Origin: Thermodesulfovibrionales bacterium
GTDB lineage: Bacteria > Nitrospirota > Thermodesulfovibrionia > Thermodesulfovibrionales > SM23-35
Length of the DNA: 13,881 nt
Assembly: GCA_022013235.1 (NCBI GenBank)
Contig: JAKLQR010000029.1
Location: 1-13,881, forward strand
Direction of reading: 5' to 3'
The notes beneath the pieces were generated by a model. That model had not been told where the DNA came from. It did no database searches and worked only from the letters and a program-made list of their open reading frames with translations. Position 1 is the stretch's first letter; the number at the start of each line of letters is the position of its first letter. Position numbers and translations under genes: made by a program. Positions 7,001 to 13,881 of this stretch are shown here, piece by piece.

Positions 7001-8083
7001 TCACCTCACTTTTAAGGTTGCCAGACTTAACAGCGCCAGCATGATGCCGATAATCCAGAACCGCACAATAACCTTCGGTTCAGGCCATCCCTTGAGTTCA
7101 AAGTGGTGATGGATCGGGGCCATCTTGAATATCCGTTTTCCTGTAAGCTTGAAAGATCCTACCTGGAGCATCACCGAAATGGTCTCGATCACAAAGATTC
7201 CCCCGACAACCGCAAGAACAATCTCATGCTTGGTTATCACCGCAAGGGTACCGAGCGCACCGCCGAGGCTGAGAGACCCGACATCTCCCATAAAAACATC
7301 AGCGGGATACGAATTGAACCAGAGGAATCCGAGCGCCGCACCGAGCATCGCTCCGCAGAAGACCGTCAATTCACCGGTACCCGGCAAATACATGACTTGC
7401 AGGTACTGTGCCAGCCCCTTATGCCCCGAAATATAGACAAGGACACTGTTCGCGAGAACAGCGATGGCGACCAGCCCGATTGCAAGCCCGTCAATCCCGT
7501 CAGTAAGATTCACGGCATTGGATGAACCGACCATCACGATGACCGAAAACGGGATATAGAATATTCCGAGATCAAAAAGCCATCTTTTGAAAAAGGGAAC
7601 GCTCAACACATCGGTATAGGGATCTTTCGGGTTCATATAGAGGAAAACCCCTATTATGAGCGCAAGGATTATCTGCAATCCAAACTTCTGATAGGCCCGG
7701 AGGCCCTTGTGGCTCTTTCCGGTAATTTTCAAATAGTCGTCAAAAAAACCGATCGCACCGAACCCGACAAGCGCGACGATCATCGTCCAGATATAGAGAT
7801 TCTTGAGGTCTCCCCAGAGAAAAACCGACACAAGTATACAGAGAATAATGAGAAGGCCTCCCATAGTCGGCGTTCCCGCTTTGCCGAGATGGGCCTTTGG
7901 ACCATCATCCCGAATATGTTGTGTCATGCTGAACTTTTTCAGACGATTGATAATCCAGGGGCCCAGGATCAAGGCAGTGATCATTGCGGTGAGCACGGCA
8001 AGCGCTGTCCTGAAAGTGATATACCTGAAGACATTCAGGGGTGAAAACCAGTTGTGCAGGCTGTATATGAGATCGTATAACAT
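7001..8083 (-). CDS. mraY: phospho-N-acetylmuramoyl-pentapeptide-transferase MraY
   Basis: Integral membrane enzyme that transfers phospho-MurNAc-pentapeptide to undecaprenyl phosphate, forming lipid I. The 360-residue length is standard and the hydrophobicity fits about ten membrane segments. Signature motifs are present in order: DDGPKAHLGKAGTPTMGG (from 59), FFDDYLKI with D115 and D116, NLTDGIDGLA (192-201), FMGDVGSLSLGG with D267, and the histidine cluster APIHHHFEL with H325-H327. GGAGG stands 4 nt before the ATG. Upstream, the start shares one base with the murF stop. Downstream the next gene is not murD, as in E. coli and most dcw clusters, but a carboxypeptidase gene that starts at or within the mraY stop. 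Confidence 0.98.
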   Translation of the reverse strand: MLYDLIYSLHNWFSPLNVFRYITFRTALAVLTAMITALILGPWIINRLKKFSMTQHIRDDGPKAHLGKAGTPTMGGLLIILCILVSVFLWGDLKNLYIWTMIVALVGFGAIGFFDDYLKITGKSHKGLRAYQKFGLQIILALIIGVFLYMNPKDPYTDVLSVPFFKRWLFDLGIFYIPFSVIVMVGSSNAVNLTDGIDGLAIGLVAIAVLANSVLVYISGHKGLAQYLQVMYLPGTGELTVFCGAMLGAALGFLWFNSYPADVFMGDVGSLSLGGALGTLAVITKHEIVLAVVGGIFVIETISVMLQVGSFKLTGKRIFKMAPIHHHFELKGWPEPKVIVRFWIIGIMLALLSLATLKVR

Positions 8084-9453
8084 TATCCCTCCAGAACCCT
8101 TTCCATGCGCATACCCCTTGAACCCTTAATGAGCACCGTGTCCCCGGACTTCCATATCCCTTTCAGCAAGTTTCCCGCATCTTCAGGCTTCGCGGCGGTG
8201 AGTACATCTCCTGCATACTCGGATGCAGCAAAAGACATGAGCGGGCCTACCGCGATAAAAACATCCACAGACAGTTCTGATAAGAGTCTGCCGATCTTTC
8301 TGTGCGCCTCCTCTGCATAGGTTCCCAATTCAAGCATGTCGCCAAGCACGGCGATCGTCCTTCCTTTTTTAATCCTCACCAGCTCTCTGAGCGCGGCTTC
8401 CATGGAGGCAGGATTTGCATTGTACACATCACTGATAATCAGGATGCCGTTCATTTCCCGCAGTTGCAGCCTCATGGGAACGCCTGCGAATCTTTCTACG
8501 CCGTCCCTTATATGGAGGGGATCAATACCAAGGAGATACCCGACAGAAGCTGCTGCCAGGATGTTATAGATATTGAAGACTCCCGATATTTTCGGGTTCA
8601 CCCGGAGCGGTTCTTTTCCTTTAAAAAGAATCTGAAATCTGGCGCCCGTATCATCCAACTGTATATCGACCGCACGAACTTCGGCCTCCTGATGCATGCC
8701 GTACCTGATGACTCTGCCCTGATATCCTGATTGTTTAAGCCCTTCCATAAGAAAAAGGTCATCGGCATTCACCACGACCGTATGCACGGAACCGAGGATT
8801 TCGAGTTTTGTTCTCCGGATCGTCTCAAGGTCCCTGAAACTCTCCAGATGGGTATAATTGATATTCGTTAAAACTCCGATACCAGGCGCGGCAATTGCGC
8901 ACAACTCCCGAATGTCTCCGGGTGCGCTCGCGCCCATTTCTAGAACGATCATCTCCTCTGCATCACTGATCCCCGCAAGGCTCAAAGGAAGTCCGATCTG
9001 ATTATTGAGGTTCCCGGTGTTTTTTAATACCCTGTGCTCCGTACCGAGAACCGCTGCGGTGAGCTCTTTTGTTGTTGTCTTGCCGTTTGAGCCTGTGATA
9101 GCGACAACCGGGATGTCCCTCTTTATACGCATATGGTGAGCAATATCCTGAAGGGCTTTGAGCGTATCCTCAACATAAATGACAGCCTTGCCCCTGACAG
9201 TGGATAGCGGTTCCCTGTCGACAACCGCTCCGCTCCCCCGCTCAAGCGCCTTCTCCATATAATCATGGCCGTCAAAATTCTTCCCTCTCAGCGCGATGAA
9301 CAATTCTCCTTCCCGGATCGTCCTCGAATCTATTGAAAGGCCCGAAAAAATCTCCTGTCCGCGGGCAATGATCTTTCCCTGCGTCGCGGTAATGACATCC
9401 TCTATGGTTATAGTTCCCATCAGCGTTCTTTCAATATAATTCCCTGCAATCAT
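8083..9453 (-). CDS. murF: UDP-N-acetylmuramoyl-tripeptide--D-alanyl-D-alanine ligase MurF
   Basis: Last cytoplasmic Mur ligase: adds the D-Ala-D-Ala dipeptide to UDP-MurNAc-tripeptide using ATP. The 456-residue product has the N-terminal domain with IDSRTIREGELF, the P-loop GSNGKTT at 121-127, the NLNNQIGLPL block, the YNANPASMEAAL motif typical of MurF, AVLGDMLELG and the C-terminal KGSRGMRME. The start at 9453 is preceded by AAGGG at short spacing. An in-frame ATG at 9420 (residue 12, MGTITIEDV) matches where most MurF proteins begin but has a poorer ribosome site, so either could be used. The TAA stop overlaps the mraY ATG by one base (TAATG), a classic coupling arrangement. Confidence 0.97.
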   Translation of the reverse strand: MIAGNYIERTLMGTITIEDVITATQGKIIARGQEIFSGLSIDSRTIREGELFIALRGKNFDGHDYMEKALERGSGAVVDREPLSTVRGKAVIYVEDTLKALQDIAHHMRIKRDIPVVAITGSNGKTTTKELTAAVLGTEHRVLKNTGNLNNQIGLPLSLAGISDAEEMIVLEMGASAPGDIRELCAIAAPGIGVLTNINYTHLESFRDLETIRRTKLEILGSVHTVVVNADDLFLMEGLKQSGYQGRVIRYGMHQEAEVRAVDIQLDDTGARFQILFKGKEPLRVNPKISGVFNIYNILAAASVGYLLGIDPLHIRDGVERFAGVPMRLQLREMNGILIISDVYNANPASMEAALRELVRIKKGRTIAVLGDMLELGTYAEEAHRKIGRLLSELSVDVFIAVGPLMSFAASEYAGDVLTAAKPEDAGNLLKGIWKSGDTVLIKGSRGMRMERVLEG

Positions 9454-9460
9454 TATTCCC

Positions 9461-11002
9461 TTATATTCCCGGTCTGACCTTCAGCACCTCCTCGATTACT
9501 TCCCTGTCGCTGAACCGGTGTTTTGCACTCTTAATTTCCTGATACTCTTCATGCCCCTTGCCTGCTACAAGAACAATATCACCCTCTCTTGCCATGTATA
9601 CCGCTTTGCATATCGCTTCACGCCGGTCAACCTCAACAAGGTAGTTTTTCCCTGTGACGCCGTCTTCAATATCCCGGATAATGGTACCCGGTTCTTCCGA
9701 GCGCGGATTGTCAGAGGTGATAATGACAAAATCGCTGAGTTTTGTTGCGATTTCGCCCATTTTCGGTCTTTTGCCGCGGTCCCTGTCTCCTCCGCAACCA
9801 AAGACGGTTATGATACGGGGCGCTGCATGCGCCGCCCTGGCGGTGGATTTTTTATCGAGAAGTTCCCGCGCGGTGCGAATCAACCGTTCAAGGGCATCTT
9901 CTGTATGCGCATAATCGATAATGCAGAGGAATTCCTGTCCTGCTTCAACTTTCTCAAACCTGCCTCTGATGCTTGATGCATTACGAATCCCCTGTATGAT
10001 GGCTTTCCATGGAAGCCCGAGGGAAACTGCAGCGCCGGCCGCGGCAAGTATGTTGTATACATTCGGCATGCCGGTAAGCGGCGAAAGTATCTCGTAGGCA
10101 TCCCCCCGAAACAATACCGTGAACCGCAACCCCTCAAAGGAATTCGTGATATCACGGGCCAGGAGGTCCGCCTGTGTTTCAATCCCGTAAGTGATGATTT
10201 GCCCCGGCCCGCCCTCTCCTGCCCTCATCGCCATAGACAAATTCAGGCCGGATACGTCATCAAGGTTTATGACAGCGGTTCCTGTTCTCACCAGGAGTTC
10301 TGTAAATAGCCGCACTTTGGCATGAAAGTACTCATCCATAGTCTTATGGAAATCCAGATGGTCCCTCGTCAGGTTCGTGAATATTGCAGTATGAAAAGCG
10401 GTTCCATCGACCCTGTACTGCGCGAGCGCATGTGAGGAGACCTCTGATACCACGAAACGGCAGCCGGACAGAAGCATCTCTTTCAGGAGACACTGAAATT
10501 CAGGGGCCTCAGGGGTGGTATGTACTGCGGGGAAAACCTGATCCTTTATCATATATTGAATTGTCCCGATTAATCCAACGGTCTCACCAGTTGTCTCGAG
10601 TATGGATTTGAGGAGGTAGGAGGTAGTGGTCTTGCCGTTGGTTCCGGTAATCCCGATGAGGCTGAGGCTCTCTGACGGCCGTTCATAAAAGTTATTTGCC
10701 ATACACGCAAGGGCCTTCCTGCTGTTGTTCACCTGGATATACCGTATCTCCGGAGACCGTTTGCCTATGTCCTCTTCACACGCCACTGCAACCGCCCCCT
10801 GCGCTATTGCCTTCTCAAGAAAATCATGGCCATCAAACTTTTCTCCCTGTATTGCTACAAATAAAAAGCCTTTCTGCACCTTGCGTGAGTCGTATGCGAT
10901 GCCTTCGATATCGAGCGCCGGATCAATGCTTTCTCCTGCCAATTTACTTTCTGCTCCCCTTCCCATATACTCACAGTCCCTGAGGATTTCCTTCAGCATC
11001 AT
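9461..11002 (-). CDS. murE: UDP-N-acetylmuramoyl-L-alanyl-D-glutamate--2,6-diaminopimelate ligase MurE
   Basis: Cytoplasmic ATP-dependent Mur ligase adding the third stem-peptide residue. The 513-residue protein shows the Mur ligase layout: N-terminal UDP-binding domain (YDSRKV near 37-42), central ATPase domain with P-loop GTNGKTT at 120-126, HTTPEAP at 161-167, a candidate carbamylated lysine K229 in HAKVRLF, and the C-terminal domain with DNPRSEEP from 431 and GKGHEEYQ from 481. The DNPR motif is the established signature for meso-diaminopimelate; L-lysine enzymes differ there, so I infer DAP-type peptidoglycan. The N-terminus, and a short segment near 384-395, look slightly longer than in E. 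coli MurE. The ATG overlaps the ftsI stop by 4 bp, and 7 nt separate the TAA stop from murF. Confidence 0.97.
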   Translation of the reverse strand: MMLKEILRDCEYMGRGAESKLAGESIDPALDIEGIAYDSRKVQKGFLFVAIQGEKFDGHDFLEKAIAQGAVAVACEEDIGKRSPEIRYIQVNNSRKALACMANNFYERPSESLSLIGITGTNGKTTTSYLLKSILETTGETVGLIGTIQYMIKDQVFPAVHTTPEAPEFQCLLKEMLLSGCRFVVSEVSSHALAQYRVDGTAFHTAIFTNLTRDHLDFHKTMDEYFHAKVRLFTELLVRTGTAVINLDDVSGLNLSMAMRAGEGGPGQIITYGIETQADLLARDITNSFEGLRFTVLFRGDAYEILSPLTGMPNVYNILAAAGAAVSLGLPWKAIIQGIRNASSIRGRFEKVEAGQEFLCIIDYAHTEDALERLIRTARELLDKKSTARAAHAAPRIITVFGCGGDRDRGKRPKMGEIATKLSDFVIITSDNPRSEEPGTIIRDIEDGVTGKNYLVEVDRREAICKAVYMAREGDIVLVAGKGHEEYQEIKSAKHRFSDREVIEEVLKVRPGI

Positions 11003-12699
11003 CTTGCTACTACGAAATGAGCCCGCTGGGCATTGTCGTCCCTCGGTATCTCCATATACGATAAGGCCTGATTCGCGATTGCCCGGAAAACCGGCGCGGC
11101 GACAATTCCTCCATATATCTGGCCTTTCGGTTCATATACCACAACGATCATCGCAAGTCTCGGGTTGTCAGCAGGCACAAACCCAACGAAGGAACTTACA
11201 TATTTCTCCTTTGAGTACCTCTTCGTTACCGGATTGATCATCTGTGCCGTTCCTGTTTTGCCTGCTACAGGGTTGCCGTCAACCGATGCGCTCTTTCCGG
11301 TTCCTCCCTCCTCGGTAACCGTTGCGAGTATGTCCCTGAATGTCTCAACTGTCTTCGAAGAAAGGACGCGATGCCTGTCCGGATTCCTGAAAGAGGCGAT
11401 GACCTCTCCCAACGGAGAAAGGACCTCCGAGACGACATGGGGTTTCACAAGGTATCCCCCGTTCGCAATTGCAGCATACGCCCTGAGAATCTGGAGGGGG
11501 GTTACGGCAACCTCCTGTCCGATCGGAATTGCCCCGATAGAGGTCCCGGACCAGCGTTCAGGGGGATATATCCATCCGGATACTTCACCCGGAAGGTCTA
11601 TCCCCGTTTTTTCGCCTATACCCATCAGTTTTGCATATTTATAGATTCGCTCTTTTCCCAATTTCATGCCGATCATGATCGAACCGACATTCGATGATTT
11701 CTGAATGACTTCACGGAATGTGAGCACACCGTATTTATGTACGTCCCCTATATTCTTGCCCCCGGCATTGATGCTTCCCTTGCTTACATCGAACAAGGTC
11801 CCTGCCTTCGCTATCTTTTCCTCAAGTGCGGCAACACCAATGATAATCTTGAATGTCGACCCCGGCTCATAACAATCAGTTATGGACCTGTTTCTCTTCT
11901 CTGAATCGGAAGCCGCGCCTCCCCTGTTTGGGTCGTAGGTAGGTCTGTTCGCAATGGCCAGTATCTCACCGGTAAGCGGGTCCATCATAATGGCTGTTGC
12001 CGAGGCGGCCCGCCATTGTATCGTTGCTTTTTCAAGCTCGTTTTCAAGAATTCCCTGCAGGCCTTCATCAATGGTGAGAACAAGGCTGTTGCCGTTTGTC
12101 TCCGTTTCCACCCCTGATGAAAGGATTCTGCCGCTTGCATCCCTTCCGACAACGACTTTCCCCCCGCTTGTCTTCAGGTCTTTATCAAACTTCAATTCTA
12201 TGCCCTCAAGAGCCTGGTTGTCTATGCCGACGAACCCAAGGACATGAGAGGCAAGCACCCCCTTGGGGTAAACCCTCTTCGCTTCAGTCAGAAAACCCAG
12301 TCCTTCAATCCCAAGTCCCTTTATCTTCTCTGCAGTTTCCGGCTCAAGCTTCCGCTCTATCCAGAAAAATCGTCCGCTCTCCGGCACTTTTGTGCGAATA
12401 ATTTTTGGCTCTTTATTGATCAGCAATGCGAGTTTTTTGATATTCCCCTCATTCAACTCGAGCATTTCAGGATCACCGTACAGCGATTCGAGATCAAGGT
12501 TGAGCGCGAGTTCCCTTCCGTTTCTGTCGAAGATCACCCCGCGTCTTGCCTGAACATCCTCAACCTTGCTATGCTGCTGTTTTGCCCGTTCAGCAAGCCG
12601 GTTATGGTTGAAGATCATCAGGTCAACAAGACGCAGGGAGACCAGGATAAAACTGAAGATAATTGCAGTGTTAAGAATTACCGCCCTCTTTTTGGTCAA
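10999..12699 (-). CDS. ftsI: division-specific class B penicillin-binding protein FtsI (PBP3), TTG start
   Basis: Septal peptidoglycan transpeptidase of 566 residues, inner-membrane anchored with a periplasmic catalytic domain. One N-terminal membrane segment (about residues 7-28) is followed by the class B N-terminal module (RRGVIFDRNGRELA near 52-65) and the transpeptidase domain. Its three active-site motifs are intact: STFK at 281-284 (nucleophile S281), SSN at 335-337, and KTGT at 481-484. There is no PASTA domain, as in FtsI of diderm bacteria. The start is TTG: an in-frame TGA lies only four codons upstream, and a GAGG at 12707-12710 is correctly spaced. The next in-frame ATG (codon 28) would remove the membrane anchor. 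The gene ends in a 4-bp ATGA overlap with murE, indicating translational coupling. FtsW, its glycosyltransferase partner, lies further along the same run. Confidence 0.96.
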   Translation of the reverse strand: MTKKRAVILNTAIIFSFILVSLRLVDLMIFNHNRLAERAKQQHSKVEDVQARRGVIFDRNGRELALNLDLESLYGDPEMLELNEGNIKKLALLINKEPKIIRTKVPESGRFFWIERKLEPETAEKIKGLGIEGLGFLTEAKRVYPKGVLASHVLGFVGIDNQALEGIELKFDKDLKTSGGKVVVGRDASGRILSSGVETETNGNSLVLTIDEGLQGILENELEKATIQWRAASATAIMMDPLTGEILAIANRPTYDPNRGGAASDSEKRNRSITDCYEPGSTFKIIIGVAALEEKIAKAGTLFDVSKGSINAGGKNIGDVHKYGVLTFREVIQKSSNVGSIMIGMKLGKERIYKYAKLMGIGEKTGIDLPGEVSGWIYPPERWSGTSIGAIPIGQEVAVTPLQILRAYAAIANGGYLVKPHVVSEVLSPLGEVIASFRNPDRHRVLSSKTVETFRDILATVTEEGGTGKSASVDGNPVAGKTGTAQMINPVTKRYSKEKYVSSFVGFVPADNPRLAMIVVVYEPKGQIYGGIVAAPVFRAIANQALSYMEIPRDDNAQRAHFVVAR

Positions 12700-12710
12700 C
12701 CCCCCACCTC
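12700..12710 (-). promoter_or_regulatory. ribosome binding site supporting the TTG start of ftsI
   Basis: Reading on the minus strand, GAGG (12710-12707) is followed by 7 nt, T and six G, and then the TTG at 12699. The in-frame TGA codon begins one base upstream of this site, so no longer ftsI product is possible in this frame. Confidence 0.65.
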
Positions 12711-12730
12711 AAATCTGTGTGCGTCTCAGC

Positions 12731-13042
12731 TCACTGCTTTCGCTCGAGCGACGCCTTGTACGGTAAATATCCCTTTTGTTTATTGATATAGACAACTTTG
12801 AGCCTGTCAGGCATCACAAACGCTTCCCCATCGTTGCGGGATACCTGAAGTTTTGCAAAAGAAAGGAGGCCCGTCCTTTCCGCAAGCAGCGATTTCCTCT
12901 CTGTAAGGTGCTGTGTCTTCTGTTTCTCAAGGTCCCCAAGGCTGTATTCAAGTGTCAGGAAGCTCGATCTCAGATACACGAGTCCGAATGCACAAAACAC
13001 AAGGAAGAGAATCAGGAGCGGTTTGATTACGAACGAAAGCAT
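12731..13042 (-). CDS. ftsL: cell division protein FtsL (bitopic divisome protein)
   Basis: Small protein of 103 residues from the preferred ATG at 13042. It has a short cytoplasmic N-terminus, one hydrophobic segment (about residues 4-24, VIKPLLILFLVF onward), then a charged heptad-like stretch (about 30-60, rich in L, E, K) suggesting a periplasmic coiled coil. This architecture plus position between rsmH and ftsI identifies FtsL, which in known systems pairs with FtsB and activates FtsWI; sequence identity in this family is always low, so position carries much of the call. An upstream ATG at 13066 would add eight residues and overlap rsmH by 11 bp. I prefer 13042 because a strong Shine-Dalgarno, GGGGGAGGAG, sits just before it. 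A 31-nt gap separates it from ftsI. Confidence 0.88.
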   Translation of the reverse strand: MLSFVIKPLLILFLVFCAFGLVYLRSSFLTLEYSLGDLEKQKTQHLTERKSLLAERTGLLSFAKLQVSRNDGEAFVMPDRLKVVYINKQKGYLPYKASLERKQ

Positions 13043-13046
13043 AGTG

Positions 13047-13056
13047 CTCCTCCCCC
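13047..13056 (-). promoter_or_regulatory. ribosome binding site deciding the ftsL start
   Basis: The minus strand reads GGGGGAGGAG here, overlapping the last base region of the rsmH stop and ending 4 nt before the ATG at 13042 (6 nt from the GGAGG core). It favours that ATG over the ATG at 13066, which has only a weaker GGAG inside rsmH coding sequence. Confidence 0.7.
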
Positions 13057-13880
13057 TATACATCATATTTCTCCGCTACTCTCAGTTTTGCGCTCCTCGA
13101 TGACGGGTTTGCCCTGCGTTCCTCCTGCCCGGAGATTAGGGGTTTCTTGGTAAGAATTTTTATCACACCTTTCTTCGCGTTTTCTGCAAAAAAATGTTTG
13201 ACCTTCCTGTCCTCCAGTGAATGGTATGAGATTACGCACACCCTTCCACCCTTTTTCAGCAGTCTCACTGATGCATCAAGGCCTGCAGCGAGCTGATTGA
13301 GTTCCCTGTTCACCTCGATTCTCAACGCCTGGAATGTCTTCGTCGCAGGATGAACCTTGCCTCTTGACCCATATACTGCAGCAACGATCTTCGCCAGTCC
13401 GGAGCAGGTATCAATCGGTTTTTTGCCTCTCTGGTTCACGATCGCCTGTGCTATTTTGCGTGCCAGGCGCTCTTCCCCGAATTCCCACAGGACCCTTTCG
13501 AGTTCTTTTCCTGAATATCGGTTCACAACGTCCCATGCTGATATTTTTTGCCCTTTATTCATCCTCATGTCGAGGCGCTCATCCGAGAGAAAACTGAATC
13601 CTCTGAGGGGGTCTCTTATCTGTACCATAGAAAGCCCGAGGTCAAAGAGAATACCGTCAACCTGAGAGATACCCGCCTGCGACAAAAGGCCTTCCACCTC
13701 TGAGAACTCTCCTCTTATCAAGGCAACCCTTTCGTCCGAAAGTCTTTCACCGGCTATCTTCAAGGCATCCTCATCTCTGTCAATGCCGATGAGTCTGCCT
13801 GCAGGGCCAAGGAATTTCATTATTTGTTCTGCATGTCCCCCGGGACCGATCGTTGCATCTACATAGATCCCATCCTGCTT
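13056..13880 (-). CDS. rsmH: 16S rRNA (cytosine-1402-N4)-methyltransferase RsmH (MraW), 5' end cut off by window
   Basis: S-adenosylmethionine-dependent enzyme that N4-methylates C1402 of 16S rRNA in the ribosomal P site. The frame stays open to the right window edge, giving 274 visible residues. Reading past the first internal ATG (13820) adds 20 residues containing VDATIGPGGH, the family's SAM-binding loop, so 13820 is not the true start; about 20 N-terminal residues are missing. Other family signatures follow in order: IGIDRDEDAL, DGILFDLGLS, RGFSF with LDMRMN, a WEFGEE block, KTFQALRIEVNREL, VISYHSLEDRKVKHFF, and the C-terminal RSAKLRVAEK. The stop is TAG at 13056-13058, followed 13 nt later by the preferred ftsL start. 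As first visible gene of the run it fits the usual mraZ-rsmH-ftsL opening of dcw clusters; mraZ would lie outside the window. Confidence 0.97.
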   Translation of the reverse strand, partial: KQDGIYVDATIGPGGHAEQIMKFLGPAGRLIGIDRDEDALKIAGERLSDERVALIRGEFSEVEGLLSQAGISQVDGILFDLGLSMVQIRDPLRGFSFLSDERLDMRMNKGQKISAWDVVNRYSGKELERVLWEFGEERLARKIAQAIVNQRGKKPIDTCSGLAKIVAAVYGSRGKVHPATKTFQALRIEVNRELNQLAAGLDASVRLLKKGGRVCVISYHSLEDRKVKHFFAENAKKGVIKILTKKPLISGQEERRANPSSRSAKLRVAEKYDV

Positions 13881-13881
13881 C

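Noticed and set aside
12700..12705. Run of six C (six G on the coding strand) between the ftsI ribosome site and its TTG, as a possible expression switch
   Set aside because: Too short to argue for slippage-based variation from one sequence; spacing is normal as read.
12244..12786. A 180-codon plus-strand open frame opposite ftsI and the ftsL end
   Set aside because: It is a shadow of ftsI: no family motifs, no convincing ribosome site, and it crosses the ftsL-ftsI junction in antisense.
13043..13066. Upstream ATG pair at 13066 and 13063 as the ftsL start
   Set aside because: They overlap rsmH and have a weaker ribosome site than the ATG at 13042; they would only add eight residues to the cytoplasmic tail.

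Overview
The window is one uninterrupted stretch of a bacterial division and cell wall (dcw) cluster. Every gene I can support lies on the minus strand, so transcription runs from high to low coordinates. The order is rsmH (5' end outside the window), ftsL, ftsI, murE, murF, mraY, a D-alanyl-D-alanine carboxypeptidase gene (dacA-like), murD, ftsW, murG, murC and murB (3' end outside the window). Coding density is essentially complete. Neighbours either overlap (by 1 to 17 bp) or are separated by at most 33 bp, so there is no gene-free stretch worth a separate entry. I see no RNA genes, CRISPR array, insertion sequence, convincing promoter or terminator, which fits an internal segment of a long operon whose promoter lies upstream of rsmH, beyond the right edge.

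Functionally, MurB, MurC, MurD, MurE and MurF build UDP-MurNAc-pentapeptide in the cytoplasm. MraY transfers it to undecaprenyl phosphate (lipid I) and MurG adds GlcNAc (lipid II). FtsW (a SEDS glycosyltransferase) and FtsI (class B PBP transpeptidase) polymerise and crosslink septal peptidoglycan, with FtsL as the bitopic partner in the divisome. The DacA-like protein would trim terminal D-Ala from the pentapeptides. RsmH methylates 16S rRNA and is a customary first gene of dcw clusters. MurE carries the DNPR motif, which points to meso-diaminopimelate peptidoglycan.

The organism is probably a diderm bacterium. Evidence is the meso-DAP type MurE, an FtsI without PASTA domains, and the gene order ending murG-murC-murB, which recalls Desulfobacterota or Nitrospirota. 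By eye the GC content is near 50 percent. The phylum is an inference with low confidence.

Most of the window is conventional and I do not see a new multi-gene system. The points most worth a second look are the carboxypeptidase gene placed between mraY and murD, the roughly 70-residue lysine-rich repetitive tail of that protein, and a short low-complexity in-frame insertion in murD bounded by an imperfect inverted repeat. Smaller points are the non-ATG starts (ftsI TTG, murC GTG, murB GTG) and a Cys at the expected proton-donor position of MurB.
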